A stretch of 64,000 nt of DNA, taken from positions 248,001 to 312,000 of the forward strand of contig NZ_AUHT01000004.1 of the NCBI RefSeq assembly GCF_000423325.1, given 5' to 3'. Positions 1-12,224 of the stretch are shown here, one piece after another. Position 1 is the first letter of the stretch, and every line of letters starts with the position of its first letter. Below the pieces are notes generated by a model that was given only the letters and a program-made list of their open reading frames with translations, ran no database searches and was not told where the DNA came from. Source of the DNA: Lysobacter defluvii IMMIB APB-9 = DSM 18482 (GTDB lineage: Bacteria > Pseudomonadota > Gammaproteobacteria > Xanthomonadales > Xanthomonadaceae). Both the position numbers and the translations under genes were made by a program.

Positions 1-78
1 ATGGCCGGGGGTGCCTTTTCCGGCCCGCCGCCGCGGCGGATTCCGGCCCCTCGCGCGCCAATCGGTTGGACATGACGG

Positions 79-104
79 GTTGAAACCGCGCCGGCGGCCC
101 CCAT
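79..104 (+). promoter_or_regulatory. sigma-32-like heat-shock promoter of grpE
   Basis: A -35-like GTTGAA (79-84) and a -10-like CCCCAT (99-104) are separated by 14 nt, close to the RpoH consensus CTTGAA/CCCCAT. It lies about 50 bp before the grpE start. The same layout recurs before dnaK, which makes a chance match less likely. No hrcA or CIRCE repeat is visible in the short stretch upstream. Confidence 0.6.
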
Positions 105-156
105 TGCGTTGCCGGACGCGGCCCGAGCGGCCCGGAATTCGATCACAGGTAGCCAC

Positions 157-699
157 ATGACCACCGAACCGATGAAGGACGCGGCCGAGCAGGCCGCCGC
201 CGAAAACGCCGAGCCCGGTACCCGGCAGGACGATGCCGTCGCGGCACTGGAGCAGGAGCTCGAAACCGCCCGCGAGGAAGGCGCCCGCCTGCGCGAGGAG
301 TTCCTGCGCGAACGCGCGGACCTGGAGAACCAGCGCAAGCGCATGGCCCGCGAGCTGGAGACCGCGCGGCGCTTCGCCAACGAGCGCCTGCTGGGCGAGC
401 TGCTGCCGGTGATCGACAGCCTGGAGGCGGCGCTGCAGTCGGGGCAGGGCGAGTCCGCCGGCGTGCGCGAGGGCGTCGAGCTGACGCTGCGCATGCTGCT
501 CAAGGTCGCCGGCGACCACGGCCTGAGCGAGGTGAACCCGGTCGACGCGCCGTTCGACCCGGAGCTCCACCAGGCCATGAGCACCTCCGTCGATGCCGGC
601 AAGCCCGCCGACCAGGTGGTGCAGGTCTACCAGAAGGGCTGGGTACTGAACGGGCGCCTGCTGCGCCCGGCGCTGGTGGTGGTCAACAAGCACGAGTGA
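157..699 (+). CDS. grpE: GrpE, nucleotide exchange factor of DnaK
   Basis: GrpE releases ADP from DnaK in the cytoplasm, so that DnaK can rebind ATP and let go of its substrate. The 180-residue product has an acidic, charged N-terminus, a long helical dimerisation segment (about residues 35-85, rich in Glu, Arg and Leu) and the C-terminal beta domain. That domain carries the family pattern FDPELHQAM and the closing GWVLNGRLLRPALVVV. I chose ATG 157 because it follows an AGGT-containing ribosome site and gives the usual N-terminus; an in-frame start at 109 is possible but has no support. It is the first gene of grpE-dnaK-dnaJ, and a sigma-32-like promoter lies just upstream. Confidence 0.96.
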   Translation: MTTEPMKDAAEQAAAENAEPGTRQDDAVAALEQELETAREEGARLREEFLRERADLENQRKRMARELETARRFANERLLGELLPVIDSLEAALQSGQGESAGVREGVELTLRMLLKVAGDHGLSEVNPVDAPFDPELHQAMSTSVDAGKPADQVVQVYQKGWVLNGRLLRPALVVVNKHE

Positions 700-709
700 C
701 GGGCCGGCG

Positions 710-738
710 CTTGAAGTGACCGGCCACGTCCCCAGATA
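710..738 (+). promoter_or_regulatory. sigma-32-like heat-shock promoter of dnaK
   Basis: CTTGAA (710-715) and CCCCAGAT (730-737) are spaced by 14 nt, the same spacing as the element before grpE. It sits in the 101-bp grpE-dnaK gap, about 63 bp before the dnaK ATG. This would give dnaK-dnaJ its own heat-shock transcript in addition to read-through from grpE. Confidence 0.65.
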
Positions 739-800
739 GCGGACATCGGCGGCCCGGGCGGCCGCCCCAAGCATCAGAAAGCTCCCGAGAGGAAACGAAC

Positions 801-2723
801 ATGGGCAAGATCATCGGTATCGACCTGGGCACGACCAACTCGTGCGTGGCGGTGATGGAGGGTGGCAACGCCCGTGTCATCGAGAACGCCGAGGGCGACC
901 GCACCACCCCGTCGGTCGTGGCCTACACGAAGGACGGCGAGATCCTGGTCGGCGCGCCGGCCAAGCGCCAGGCCGTCACCAACCCGAAGAACACCTTCTA
1001 CGCGGTCAAGCGCCTGATCGGGCGCAAGTTCTCCGACGCCGAGGTCCAGAAGGACATCGACCACGTCGGCTACTCGATCATCGAGCACGACAACGGCGAT
1101 GCCTGGGTGCAGACCGCCGACGGCCGCAAGATGGCGCCGCAGCAGATCTCGGCCGAGGTGCTGGCCAAGATGAAGAAGACCGCCGAGGCCTACCTGGGCG
1201 AGACCGTCACCGAGGCGGTCATCACCGTCCCGGCCTACTTCAACGACAGCCAGCGACAGGCCACCAAGGACGCCGGCAAGATCGCCGGCCTGGACGTCAA
1301 GCGCATCATCAACGAGCCGACCGCGGCCGCGCTGGCCTACGGCATGGACAAGAAGGGCGGCGACCGCAAGGTGGCCGTGTACGACCTGGGTGGCGGTACC
1401 TTCGACGTGTCGATCATCGAGATCGCGTCGGTCGACGGCGAGATGCAGGTCGAGGTGCTGGCCACCAACGGCGACACCTTCCTGGGCGGCGAGGACTTCG
1501 ACAACCGCGTCATCGGCTACCTGGTCGAGGAGTTCCAGAAGGACCAGGGCATCGACCTGCGCAAGGACCCGCTCGCCCTGCAGCGCCTGAAGGACGCCGC
1601 CGAGCGCGCCAAGATCGAGCTGTCCAGCGCGCAGCAGACCGAGGTCAACCTGCCGTACGTGACCGCCGACGCCAGCGGCCCGAAGCACCTCAACATCAAG
1701 CTGACCCGCGCCAAGCTGGAGTCGCTGGTGGAGGACCTGGTGCGCCGCTCGATCGACCCGTGCCGCACCGCGCTGGACGACGCCGGCCTGCGTGCCTCCG
1801 ACATCGACGAGGTGATCCTGGTCGGTGGCCAGACCCGCATGCCCAAGGTGCAGCAGGCGGTCAGCGAGTTCTTCGGCAAGGAGCCGCGCAAGGACGTCAA
1901 CCCGGACGAGGCGGTCGCCATCGGCGCCGCGATCCAGGGCGGCGTGCTGGCGGGCGACGTCAAGGACGTGCTGCTGCTCGACGTGACCCCGCTGAGCCTG
2001 GGCATCGAGACCCTGGGCGGCGTGTTCACCAAGATCATCGAGAAGAACACCACGGTGCCGACCAAGGCCTCGCAGGTGTTCTCGACCGCCGACGACAACC
2101 AGTCCGCGGTCACCGTGCACGTGCTGCAGGGCGAGCGCGAGCAGGCCCGCTTCAACAAGTCGCTGGCGCGCTTCGACCTGACCGGCATCGAGCCGGCGCC
2201 GCGCGGCATGCCGCAGATCGAGGTCTCCTTCGACATCGACGCCAACGGCATCGTCCACGTGACCGCCAAGGACAAGAAGACCGGCAAGGAGCAGAAGGTC
2301 GAGATCAAGGCCGGCTCGGGCCTGTCGGAGGAGGAGATCCAGAAGATGGTCGCCGACGCCGAGGCCAACCGCGAGGAGGACCAGAAGTTCCAGCAGCTGG
2401 TGCAGGCCCGCAACCAGGCCGACGGCCTGATCCACGCCGCGCGCAGCACCATCAAGGAGCAGGGCGAGAAGCTTCCGGCCGACGCCATCGGCAACGCCGA
2501 GGCGGCCATCTCCGAGCTGGAAACGGCCATGAAGGGCGACGACAAGGCCCAGATCGAGGCCAAGAGCACGGCGCTGGAGCAGGCGCTGCAGGCCCTCGCG
2601 GCCGCGGCCCAGCCGCAGCAGCCGGGCGCCGCCCCGGGTGGCGACGGCGGCACCGGGCAGGCGGCCGACGACGTGGTGGACGCCGAGTTCACCGAGGTCA
2701 AGGACGGCCAGGACAAGCAGTAG
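801..2723 (+). CDS. dnaK: DnaK, Hsp70 chaperone
   Basis: This is the ATP-driven cytosolic chaperone that binds exposed hydrophobic segments together with DnaJ and GrpE. The product has 640 residues, the normal family length. The nucleotide-binding domain starts with [11 protein letters not shown], has the phosphate motif [11 protein letters not shown] near residue 197 and spans about residues 1-385. The linker [14 protein letters not shown] leads into the substrate-binding beta domain and helical lid, and the end is acidic ([16 protein letters not shown]). A GAGAGG ribosome site precedes ATG 801. The gene is second in grpE-dnaK-dnaJ and has its own sigma-32-like promoter. Confidence 0.98.
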   Translation: MGKIIGIDLGTTNSCVAVMEGGNARVIENAEGDRTTPSVVAYTKDGEILVGAPAKRQAVTNPKNTFYAVKRLIGRKFSDAEVQKDIDHVGYSIIEHDNGDAWVQTADGRKMAPQQISAEVLAKMKKTAEAYLGETVTEAVITVPAYFNDSQRQATKDAGKIAGLDVKRIINEPTAAALAYGMDKKGGDRKVAVYDLGGGTFDVSIIEIASVDGEMQVEVLATNGDTFLGGEDFDNRVIGYLVEEFQKDQGIDLRKDPLALQRLKDAAERAKIELSSAQQTEVNLPYVTADASGPKHLNIKLTRAKLESLVEDLVRRSIDPCRTALDDAGLRASDIDEVILVGGQTRMPKVQQAVSEFFGKEPRKDVNPDEAVAIGAAIQGGVLAGDVKDVLLLDVTPLSLGIETLGGVFTKIIEKNTTVPTKASQVFSTADDNQSAVTVHVLQGEREQARFNKSLARFDLTGIEPAPRGMPQIEVSFDIDANGIVHVTAKDKKTGKEQKVEIKAGSGLSEEEIQKMVADAEANREEDQKFQQLVQARNQADGLIHAARSTIKEQGEKLPADAIGNAEAAISELETAMKGDDKAQIEAKSTALEQALQALAAAAQPQQPGAAPGGDGGTGQAADDVVDAEFTEVKDGQDKQ

Positions 2724-2756
2724 GGCCCGGTAGCCCGACCCCGCTGCGGATGCCCG

Positions 2757-2785
2757 GGAACCGGGGGCGAGGAGTCCCCGGTTCC
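2757..2785 (+). terminator. hairpin between dnaK and dnaJ
   Basis: GGAACCGGGG (2757-2766) pairs perfectly with CCCCGGTTCC (2776-2785) across a 9-nt loop. There is no U-run after it. It is more likely an mRNA-stabilising or attenuating stem, lowering dnaJ expression relative to dnaK, than a full terminator. Confidence 0.45.
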
Positions 2786-2841
2786 TTCGTGTCCGGGGGC
2801 GGCATCCGGGCCGGCACCACACCAGACAGGCAAGGCATTCG

Positions 2842-3969
2842 ATGGACAAGCGCGACTACTACGAGGTGCTGGGCGTTTCACGCAGCGCCGGGGCCGATGA
2901 ACTCAAGAAGGCCTATCGCCGCTGCGCGATGAAGCACCACCCGGACCGCAACCCGGGCAACGCCGCCGCGGAAGCCGCGTTCAAGGAGTGCAAGGAAGCG
3001 TACGAGGTCCTCTCCGATCCCGAACGGCGCCGGATGTACGACCAGCACGGCCACGCCGCCTTCGAGCACGGCATGGGCGGCGGTGCCGGCGGGCCCGGCT
3101 TCGCCGACATGAACGACATCTTCGGCGACATCTTCGGGAACATCTTCGGCGGCGGCGCCGGGCCGCGCGGCCCCCGGCGCGGCGCCGACATCGGCTACGT
3201 GCTGGAGCTCAACCTCGAGGAGGCGGTGGGCGGCGTCACCCGCGAGATCGAGATCCCGACCCTGGACGAGTGCGACACCTGCGACGGCAGCGGCTCCGCG
3301 GACGGCAAGCTCGAGACCTGCGGCACCTGTGGCGGCCGCGGCCAGGTCCGGTTCCAGCGCGGCATCTTCTCCATGCAGCAGGGCTGCCCCCACTGCGGCG
3401 GGCGCGGCCAGGTGGTCAGCAGCCCGTGCGCCGACTGCCACGGCCAGGGGCGCGTGGAGCGCACCAAGCGGCTGGAGGTGAAGGTGCCGGCCGGCGTCGA
3501 CAACGGCGACCGCATCCGCCTGGCGGGGGAGGGCGAGAGCGGTCCGGCCGGCGCGCCTGCCGGTGACCTCTACGTCGACGTCCGCGTGCGCGAGCACCCG
3601 ATCTTCCAGCGCGATGGGGACGATCTGCATTGCGAGGTCCCGGTGCGGATCTCCCAGGCCGCGCTCGGCGACACCATCCGGGTGCCGACCCTGGGGGGCG
3701 AGGCCGAGCTTCGCATTCCCGCCGAGACCCAGTCGGGCAAGTTGTTCCGCCTGCGCGGCAAGGGCGTGCGCTCCGTGCGCAGCCGCAGCGAGGGCGACCT
3801 CTACTGCCGCGTGGTCGTGGAGACGCCGGTCAACCTGACGGCCGAGCAGCGCGAGCTGCTGGAGAAGTTCGAGGAGACCTTCGTCGGCGAGGGCGGGCGC
3901 CGGCACTCGCCGCGTTCCTCCACCTTCGTGGACGGGGTCAAGGGTTTCTGGGACCGGATGACGTCCTGA
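2842..3969 (+). CDS. dnaJ: DnaJ, Hsp40 co-chaperone
   Basis: DnaJ stimulates the DnaK ATPase and delivers substrates to it. The 375-residue product begins with a J domain that has the HPD triad (KHHPDRNPG, near residues 33-41). A Gly/Phe-rich stretch follows (about 75-110). Next are four zinc-binding CxxCxGxG-type repeats ([32 protein letters not shown], about residues 145-210) and then the C-terminal beta domains. Start ATG 2842 gives the standard [12 protein letters not shown]-terminus. It ends the chaperone operon. Confidence 0.98.
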   Translation: MDKRDYYEVLGVSRSAGADELKKAYRRCAMKHHPDRNPGNAAAEAAFKECKEAYEVLSDPERRRMYDQHGHAAFEHGMGGGAGGPGFADMNDIFGDIFGNIFGGGAGPRGPRRGADIGYVLELNLEEAVGGVTREIEIPTLDECDTCDGSGSADGKLETCGTCGGRGQVRFQRGIFSMQQGCPHCGGRGQVVSSPCADCHGQGRVERTKRLEVKVPAGVDNGDRIRLAGEGESGPAGAPAGDLYVDVRVREHPIFQRDGDDLHCEVPVRISQAALGDTIRVPTLGGEAELRIPAETQSGKLFRLRGKGVRSVRSRSEGDLYCRVVVETPVNLTAEQRELLEKFEETFVGEGGRRHSPRSSTFVDGVKGFWDRMTS

Positions 3970-4057
3970 CCGCGCGAATTTGACATCCCGCAGGTTTCAA
4001 TCCGGGCCAGTGTGTTTTTCTGGACCCATCCCGGCATTGGACGAAGGAGTACCTGCG

Positions 4058-5341
4058 ATGTCCCGACGCGCGCAACCCGCACCCGGCCCGGCGCGATCCA
4101 CCAGGACCGCGCTGCTTGCCACCGCGCTCTGCCTCGGGCTCGCCGCCTGCGGTGCCGATCGCGGCGATGAAGCGGCGTCCGTGGGTGAGCCGGGCGAAAC
4201 CGCGCACGCAGCGCCGTCGGCCCCGCCGTCCGCGGGCGTGGAAGGCGGAGACTCCGCGCGCGCCGCGATCGGCGCCGGCGCGACGAGCCAGGCGGCGGAC
4301 GGGGTCGAGCCTGCCGCGGGGCGGGCAGTGACCGATGTCCCCGAGCAGCCGCTTGGTCCGCCGGTCGACGACCTGATGGCGCGGGCCCAGGCGATCTTCA
4401 AGCCGATTCCCGACCGTGCCCCCGACCCGGAGGGCAATCCGGTCACCCCGGCCAAGGTCGATCTCGGGCGACAGCTGTGGTTCGACGGCCGGCTGTCCTC
4501 CAGCGGCGTGATCAGCTGCAACAGCTGCCACAACATCGGCATGGGCGGCGTCGATGGCGTGCCCACCTCGATCGGGCACGGCTTCCAGAAGGGGCCGCGG
4601 AACGCGCCGACCGTGTTCAACTCGGTGTTCAACGTCGCCCAGTTCTGGGACGGCCGTGCCGCCGACCTGATGGAACAGGCCAAGGGCCCGATCGAGGCCG
4701 CGGTGGAAATGAATGCCCGCCCCGAGGAGGTGGTGGCGACGCTCTCCAGCATGCCCGGCTACGTCGAGCAGTTCGAGCGCGCCTTCCCCGGCGAGGCCGA
4801 GCCGCTGTCCTACGACAACATCGCCCGCGCGATCGAGGCCTTCGAGGTCACCCTGGTCACTCCCAACGCCCCGTTCGACGACTACCTGCGCGGCGACGGC
4901 GAGGCGCTGGACGAGAAGGAGCGCCGCGGCCTGGCCGCCTTCATGGATCGCGGCTGCATCGCCTGCCACAGCGGGGTGAACCTGGGCGGGACCGCCTACT
5001 TCCCGTTCGGGCTGGTTTCGCGCCCCGGCGCCGACCTGCTGCCCGAGGGCGACAAGGGCCGTTTCGAGGTGACCCGCACCGCCACCGACGAATACGTGTT
5101 CCGCGCCGCGCCGCTGCGCAACGTCGCCCTGACCGCGCCGTACTTCCACACCGGGCAGGTGTGGAGCCTGCACGAGGCCGTGGAGGTGATGGGAACCGCA
5201 CAGCTCGGGACCGAGCTGACCGCAGGGGAGGTGGATGACATCGTCGCCTTCCTCGGCACCCTGACCGGCGACCAGCCGCGGATGGAGTACCCGGTCCTGC
5301 CGCTGCGCGGAGTCGATACGCCGCCGCCTTCGGGCTACTGA
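4058..5341 (+). CDS. di-heme cytochrome c peroxidase-like lipoprotein
   Basis: A member of the bacterial cytochrome c peroxidase/MauG family, which reduces peroxide or oxidises partner proteins in the periplasm. The 427-residue product has a lipoprotein signal (lipobox LAAC, Cys about residue 32) followed by a low-complexity Ala/Gly/Glu linker to about residue 100. Two c-type heme sites follow: CNSCH (Cys 154) and CIACH (Cys 300). The region between them (GRQLWFDGRLSSSG, FWDGRAADL) is typical of the family. AAGGAG at 4044-4049 supports ATG 4058. Catalytic activity is inferred from the family and the physiological electron donor is unknown. It is a single gene between dnaJ and dapB. Confidence 0.85.
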   Translation: MSRRAQPAPGPARSTRTALLATALCLGLAACGADRGDEAASVGEPGETAHAAPSAPPSAGVEGGDSARAAIGAGATSQAADGVEPAAGRAVTDVPEQPLGPPVDDLMARAQAIFKPIPDRAPDPEGNPVTPAKVDLGRQLWFDGRLSSSGVISCNSCHNIGMGGVDGVPTSIGHGFQKGPRNAPTVFNSVFNVAQFWDGRAADLMEQAKGPIEAAVEMNARPEEVVATLSSMPGYVEQFERAFPGEAEPLSYDNIARAIEAFEVTLVTPNAPFDDYLRGDGEALDEKERRGLAAFMDRGCIACHSGVNLGGTAYFPFGLVSRPGADLLPEGDKGRFEVTRTATDEYVFRAAPLRNVALTAPYFHTGQVWSLHEAVEVMGTAQLGTELTAGEVDDIVAFLGTLTGDQPRMEYPVLPLRGVDTPPPSGY

Positions 5342-5364
5342 CCGGCACCGCGCCCCGTCGCTGC

Positions 5365-5393
5365 TTGTCGGGACCGGGGCGGGCGCTTACCTT
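5365..5393 (+). promoter_or_regulatory. promoter of dapB, predicted leaderless transcript
   Basis: TTGTCG (5365-5370) and TACCTT (5388-5393) are separated by exactly 17 nt. A start site 7 nt after the -10 element would be at 5400, the A of the dapB ATG. No ribosome-binding sequence is visible before that ATG. Confidence 0.5.
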
Positions 5394-5399
5394 GCGGGC

Positions 5400-6119
5400 A
5401 TGAACACGCCCGACCACGCACGCCTGCTCGTCCACGGTGCCACCGGCCGCATGGGCCGCGCGGTCCTGCGCCTGGCCGCCGACACGCCCGGACTGTCGGT
5501 GGTGGGGGCGGTGTCGGGCAGCCGCCCGCCGCAGCGGGTGGTCGACGGGGTGCCGCAGTTCAGCGCCAGCGAGATCGGCGGGGTGCCGGCCTTCGACGTC
5601 GCCATCGACTTCAGCCTCCCCGAGGGCTTCGATCGCGTGCTGGGCCTGTGCGTGGCACGTGGAGCGGCGCTGGTCTCCGGCACGACCGGACTTTCGGAAG
5701 GCCAGCAGCAGGCCATCGACGAGGCAGCGGGGAAGGTACCGGTGCTCGTCGCCGCCAATTTCAGCCTCGGCACCGCGGTGCTGTCGCAGCTGGTCGAGCG
5801 GGCGGCGCGGGCGCTGCACGGGTGGGACTGCGACATCGTCGAGACCCACCACGTGCACAAGAAGGATGCGCCGTCGGGCACCGCACTCGTGCTGGGCGAG
5901 AGCGCGGCACGCGGCGGGGCGCAGGCGCGCTATGCCTCCCTGCGCGCGGGGGATGTGGTCGGCGAGCACACCGTCCAGTTCACCGGCCTGGGCGAGCGGC
6001 TCGAGCTGGTCCACCGCGCGACCGACCGCGACGTCTTCGCCCGCGGGGCCCTGCATGCGGCCCGGCGCATCGCCGGCAGGCCACCGGGAAGGCTTCGCCT
6101 GGCCGACCTGCTGGGCTGA
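5400..6119 (+). CDS. dapB: 4-hydroxy-tetrahydrodipicolinate reductase
   Basis: DapB carries out the NAD(P)H-dependent second step of the diaminopimelate branch and so feeds lysine and peptidoglycan synthesis. The 239-residue product has the Rossmann nucleotide motif GATGRMGR near residue 12. It also has the family signature [16 protein letters not shown] (about 150-165), with the catalytic His and Lys. The length is slightly short but within the family range. ATG 5400 lacks a ribosome site and coincides with the predicted transcription start, so the mRNA may be leaderless. It is followed after 178 bp by carA, an order shared with other Xanthomonadaceae and pseudomonads. Confidence 0.95.
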   Translation: MNTPDHARLLVHGATGRMGRAVLRLAADTPGLSVVGAVSGSRPPQRVVDGVPQFSASEIGGVPAFDVAIDFSLPEGFDRVLGLCVARGAALVSGTTGLSEGQQQAIDEAAGKVPVLVAANFSLGTAVLSQLVERAARALHGWDCDIVETHHVHKKDAPSGTALVLGESAARGGAQARYASLRAGDVVGEHTVQFTGLGERLELVHRATDRDVFARGALHAARRIAGRPPGRLRLADLLG

Positions 6120-6170
6120 ATCGCGGCCGTGCGGTGGCGGCCGGCGCTGGCTTCCGCGGCAGCTCGCCGC

Positions 6171-6176
6171 TAGAAT
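6171..6176 (+). promoter_or_regulatory. probable -10 element upstream of carA
   Basis: TAGAAT lies 122 bp before the carA start. No good -35 box is visible at the right distance. The leader between here and carA contains the hairpin CCGGCAG (6240-6246)/CTGCCGG (6254-6260), followed by a short T-run at 6273-6276. That could act as an attenuator, but this is weak evidence. Confidence 0.3.
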
Positions 6177-6297
6177 TCCCGCTCGCCTGAGCCCCTGTTT
6201 CCCGGACCGGTCCACCGCGTCCGCGGCTTGCTGCAGCCCCCGGCAGGGCGGCGCTGCCGGACCGGGGCCGGCTTTTCCCGCATCCAAGGCGAATCCC

Positions 6298-7419
6298 GTG
6301 ACCCAGCCCGCAATCCTCGCCCTCGAAGACGGCTCCATCTTCGAGGGCATTTCCGTAGGCGCGCCCGGCCTTTCCGTGGGCGAGGTGGTGTTCAACACCG
6401 CCATGACCGGTTACCAGGAGATCCTCACCGATCCTTCCTACGCCCGGCAGCTGGTCACGCTGACTTCCCCGCACGTCGGCAACACCGGCATCAACCCGGC
6501 CGACCATGAGTCCGATCGCATCCAGGCGGCCGGACTGATCGCCCGCGACGTGCCTTCGCGCCCGAGCAGCTGGCGCAGCACCCGGGACCTCCCGGACTGG
6601 CTGGCCGACAGCGGGACCGTGGCCATCGCCGGCATCGACACCCGCCGCCTGACCCGCCTGCTCGTGCGCAATGGCGCGCAGAACGGCGCGTTGATGGCCG
6701 GTGAGGTGGACCCTGCCAGGGCGGTCGAGACCGCCCGCAAGTTCCCGGGCCTGCAGGGCATGGACCTGGCGCGAGAGGTGGGCACCACACAGGCATACGA
6801 GTGGAACGAAGGGCTGCCGGACCTGGACGGGGGCGGCGTAGCCACCGGCGAGGGCCGCCACCACGTCGTGCTGTGGGACTTCGGGGTCAAGCGCAACATC
6901 CTGCGCCTGCTGGTGCAGGCCGGCTGCCGCGTCACCGTGGTGCCCCCGCGCACCAGCGTCGAGGAGGCGCTGGCGCATCGCCCCGACGGCGTGATGCTCG
7001 CCAATGGCCCGGGCGACCCGGCCGCCTGCGACTACGCGATCGCGGCCGCGCGCGAGTTGCTGGCGCGCAGGGTGCCCACCTTCGGCATCTGCCTGGGCCA
7101 CCAGATCCTCGGACTCGCCGCGGGTGGGCGTACGGTCAAGATGAAGACCGGGCACCACGGCGCGAACCACCCGGTCCAGGAACTGGCCACCGGCAAGGTG
7201 ATGATCACCAGCCAGAACCACGGCTTCGCGGTCGATGAGGGCAGCCTGCCCGGCAACGTCCGCCCGACCCATCGCTCGCTGTTCGACGGCAGCAACCAGG
7301 GCATCGAGTTCACCGATGCCCCGGCGTTCGGCTTCCAGGGACACCCCGAAGCCGGTCCGGGCCCGCAGGATGTCGCACCACTGTTCCGACGTTTCGTTGC
7401 GCTGATGGAGGCGCGTTGA
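6298..7419 (+). CDS. carA: carbamoyl-phosphate synthase small subunit
   Basis: CarA hydrolyses glutamine and passes ammonia to CarB, making carbamoyl phosphate for arginine and pyrimidines. The 373-residue product has the small-subunit N-terminal domain ([10 protein letters not shown] through GIDTRRLTR). It is followed by a class I glutamine amidotransferase domain with the nucleophile motif FGICLGHQI near residue 263 and the His-Glu pair in [12 protein letters not shown] at 6298 is chosen because it gives the conserved N-terminus; the upstream in-frame sequence is not conserved-looking. It is followed directly by carB with a 1-nt gap, so the two are translationally linked. Confidence 0.95.
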   Translation: MTQPAILALEDGSIFEGISVGAPGLSVGEVVFNTAMTGYQEILTDPSYARQLVTLTSPHVGNTGINPADHESDRIQAAGLIARDVPSRPSSWRSTRDLPDWLADSGTVAIAGIDTRRLTRLLVRNGAQNGALMAGEVDPARAVETARKFPGLQGMDLAREVGTTQAYEWNEGLPDLDGGGVATGEGRHHVVLWDFGVKRNILRLLVQAGCRVTVVPPRTSVEEALAHRPDGVMLANGPGDPAACDYAIAAARELLARRVPTFGICLGHQILGLAAGGRTVKMKTGHHGANHPVQELATGKVMITSQNHGFAVDEGSLPGNVRPTHRSLFDGSNQGIEFTDAPAFGFQGHPEAGPGPQDVAPLFRRFVALMEAR

Positions 7420-7420
7420 C

Positions 7421-10666
<3,246 letters not shown>

Positions 10667-10678
10667 ACGGGGGAGCGC

Positions 10679-10706
10679 TTGCGATTCCCGCCACGGCGGG
10701 CACAAT
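10679..10706 (+). promoter_or_regulatory. promoter upstream of the greA leader
   Basis: TTGCGA (10679-10684) and CACAAT (10701-10706) have a 16-nt spacer, predicting transcription from about 10713. The start would be upstream of the intrinsic terminator at 10732-10757, so most transcripts might stop within the leader before reaching greA. Confidence 0.45.
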
Positions 10707-10731
10707 CGTCGTTGCAGCAAGGAAACCAGGC

Positions 10732-10757
10732 GGGGCCCCAGGCGGGGCCCCGTTTTT
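10732..10757 (+). terminator. intrinsic terminator between carB and greA
   Basis: GGGGCCCC (10732-10739) and GGGGCCCC (10744-10751) pair around an AGGC loop, followed by G and five T residues (10753-10757). It can end the carAB transcript. It also lies between a promoter-like element and greA. Confidence 0.85.
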
Positions 10758-10781
10758 CCTAGTCGAGACAGGACCGATCAG

Positions 10782-11258
10782 ATGCAGTCACCGATCACCA
10801 ACAAGGGCGCCCAGCGCCTGCGCGCGGAGCTGGAAGAGCTCAAGTCGGTCAAGCGGCCGGAAGTCATCGCCGCGATCGCTGAGGCGCGCGAGCACGGCGA
10901 CCTGAAGGAAAACGCCGAGTACCACGCCGCCCGAGAGCAGCAGGGGTTCATCGAAGGGCGCATCAAGCAGCTCGAGTCCGAGCTGTCCAACGCCCAGGTC
11001 ATCGACGTGACCAAGCTCGACGTCGGCGACAAGGTGGTCTTCGGGGCTACCGTGGACCTGGTTGACCTGGACACCGACGAGGAGAAGACCTGGCAGATCG
11101 TCGGCGACCTGGAAGCCGACATCAAGCTGGGGCTGATCGCGATTTCCTCGCCCGTGGCACGCGCACTGATCGGCAAGCACGCCGGGGACGAGGTGAGCAT
11201 CGACGCACCCGGCGGCACCCGCGAGTACGAGATCGCCTCGGTCCGCTATATCGGCTGA
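10782..11258 (+). CDS. greA: transcript cleavage factor GreA
   Basis: GreA enters the secondary channel of RNA polymerase and triggers cleavage of backtracked RNA. The 158-residue product is the standard length. It has an N-terminal coiled coil (about 1-75, with the tip segment [19 protein letters not shown] carrying the acidic catalytic residues) and a C-terminal FKBP-like domain ending ASVRYIG. An AGGA ribosome site precedes ATG 10782. It is followed after 3 nt by the rpfE-like gene. Confidence 0.96.
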   Translation: MQSPITNKGAQRLRAELEELKSVKRPEVIAAIAEAREHGDLKENAEYHAAREQQGFIEGRIKQLESELSNAQVIDVTKLDVGDKVVFGATVDLVDLDTDEEKTWQIVGDLEADIKLGLIAISSPVARALIGKHAGDEVSIDAPGGTREYEIASVRYIG

Positions 11259-11261
11259 CCG

Positions 11262-12224
11262 ATGGCGGGCGGCACCATCACGCTGCTGCTGCCGGCGCGC
11301 TCGCGCTTTGGAGGGCAGCGGCTCGGGGCGAGTTCCTCGCGCTGGTTCGCGCGGGGTGACCGCCGGCAGCCGGAAGGGGCGCTGCCCCGGCGGCTGTTCG
11401 AGGTCGAGGGCGGCGCCTGGCCGGTGGCCGCCGCCACCCGGCAGCGCGATGCCGGCGATGCCGGATCGCACGTGTGGCTGCGCGCCGACCCGGTCCATGT
11501 CCGCCCGGACATCAATGGCGTACGCCTGCTGTCCCACGGCGACGCGCTGCTGCTCGAACCGGCGGAGGCGGGTGAGTTCCTCGACGCCCTGCGCCCGCTG
11601 TTCTCCGACGGCGGCATGGAAATCGACGCCCCCGTGCCCACCCGGTGGTACGTGCGCCTGCCGGCGGGCACGCCGCTGCCGCCGATGGCGCCGGTCGAGG
11701 ACGCCCTGGGCGAGGACCTGTTCGACAACCTTCCGGCGGGCCCCGAGGGCCGGCGCTGGCGCGCCCTGCTGACGGAGGCGCAGGTGGTCCTGCACAACCA
11801 TCCCCACAACACCGCCCGTGCGGCGGCCGGGTTGGCACCGGTCAACTCGCTTTGGTTCTGGGGCGGTGGCTCGCTGCCGGAACGCGCCTCCCTCGACGCC
11901 GCGCGGGTGCTGAGCGACGACGACGGGCTGCGGGCGATGGCCTCGCTCGCCGGTGTCGCCGCCGAACCGCTGCCAGAGGCCTGGCCGGGCAGCGGGAGCG
12001 CGCTGGCCGACCTCCGCCACGCGCGCGACCTCGCCCCGCTCGAACGCGACTGGTTCGCGCCTGTCCTGTCCGCGCTGGAACATGGGCACGTGGGCCGGGT
12101 CCGGGTAGCCTTTGCCGACGGGCTGGAGCTGGACCTGCGGCGGCGCCATGCACTGCGGCTGTGGCGCAGGCCGATGCATTCCTTCATCGCCGGTCTGCCG
12201 GGCGATCCCGAAGGCACGGAATGA
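11262..12224 (+). CDS. rpfE: RpfE-like protein (COG4255 family)
   Basis: The 320-residue product is rich in Ala, Leu and Pro with no signal peptide or membrane segment. It has the patterns VVLHNHPHNTARAAAGLAPVNSLWFWGGG and DGLELDLRRRHALRLWRR. I recognise it as the cytosolic protein found next to recJ in Xanthomonadaceae and named rpfE in the X. campestris rpf cluster. Databases sometimes call relatives of this family a phosphoglycerate mutase regulator, which I would not trust. Its biochemical role is unknown. It starts 3 nt after greA and its TGA overlaps the recJ ATG, so greA, rpfE and recJ probably share a transcript. Confidence 0.75.
   Translation: MAGGTITLLLPARSRFGGQRLGASSSRWFARGDRRQPEGALPRRLFEVEGGAWPVAAATRQRDAGDAGSHVWLRADPVHVRPDINGVRLLSHGDALLLEPAEAGEFLDALRPLFSDGGMEIDAPVPTRWYVRLPAGTPLPPMAPVEDALGEDLFDNLPAGPEGRRWRALLTEAQVVLHNHPHNTARAAAGLAPVNSLWFWGGGSLPERASLDAARVLSDDDGLRAMASLAGVAAEPLPEAWPGSGSALADLRHARDLAPLERDWFAPVLSALEHGHVGRVRVAFADGLELDLRRRHALRLWRRPMHSFIAGLPGDPEGTE

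Noticed and set aside
774-2849. A 691-codon open frame on the minus strand opposite dnaK
   Set aside because: It is a by-product of high-GC codon bias. The composition is abnormal (Leu, Gly, Val, Arg repeats) and the opposite strand is clearly DnaK.
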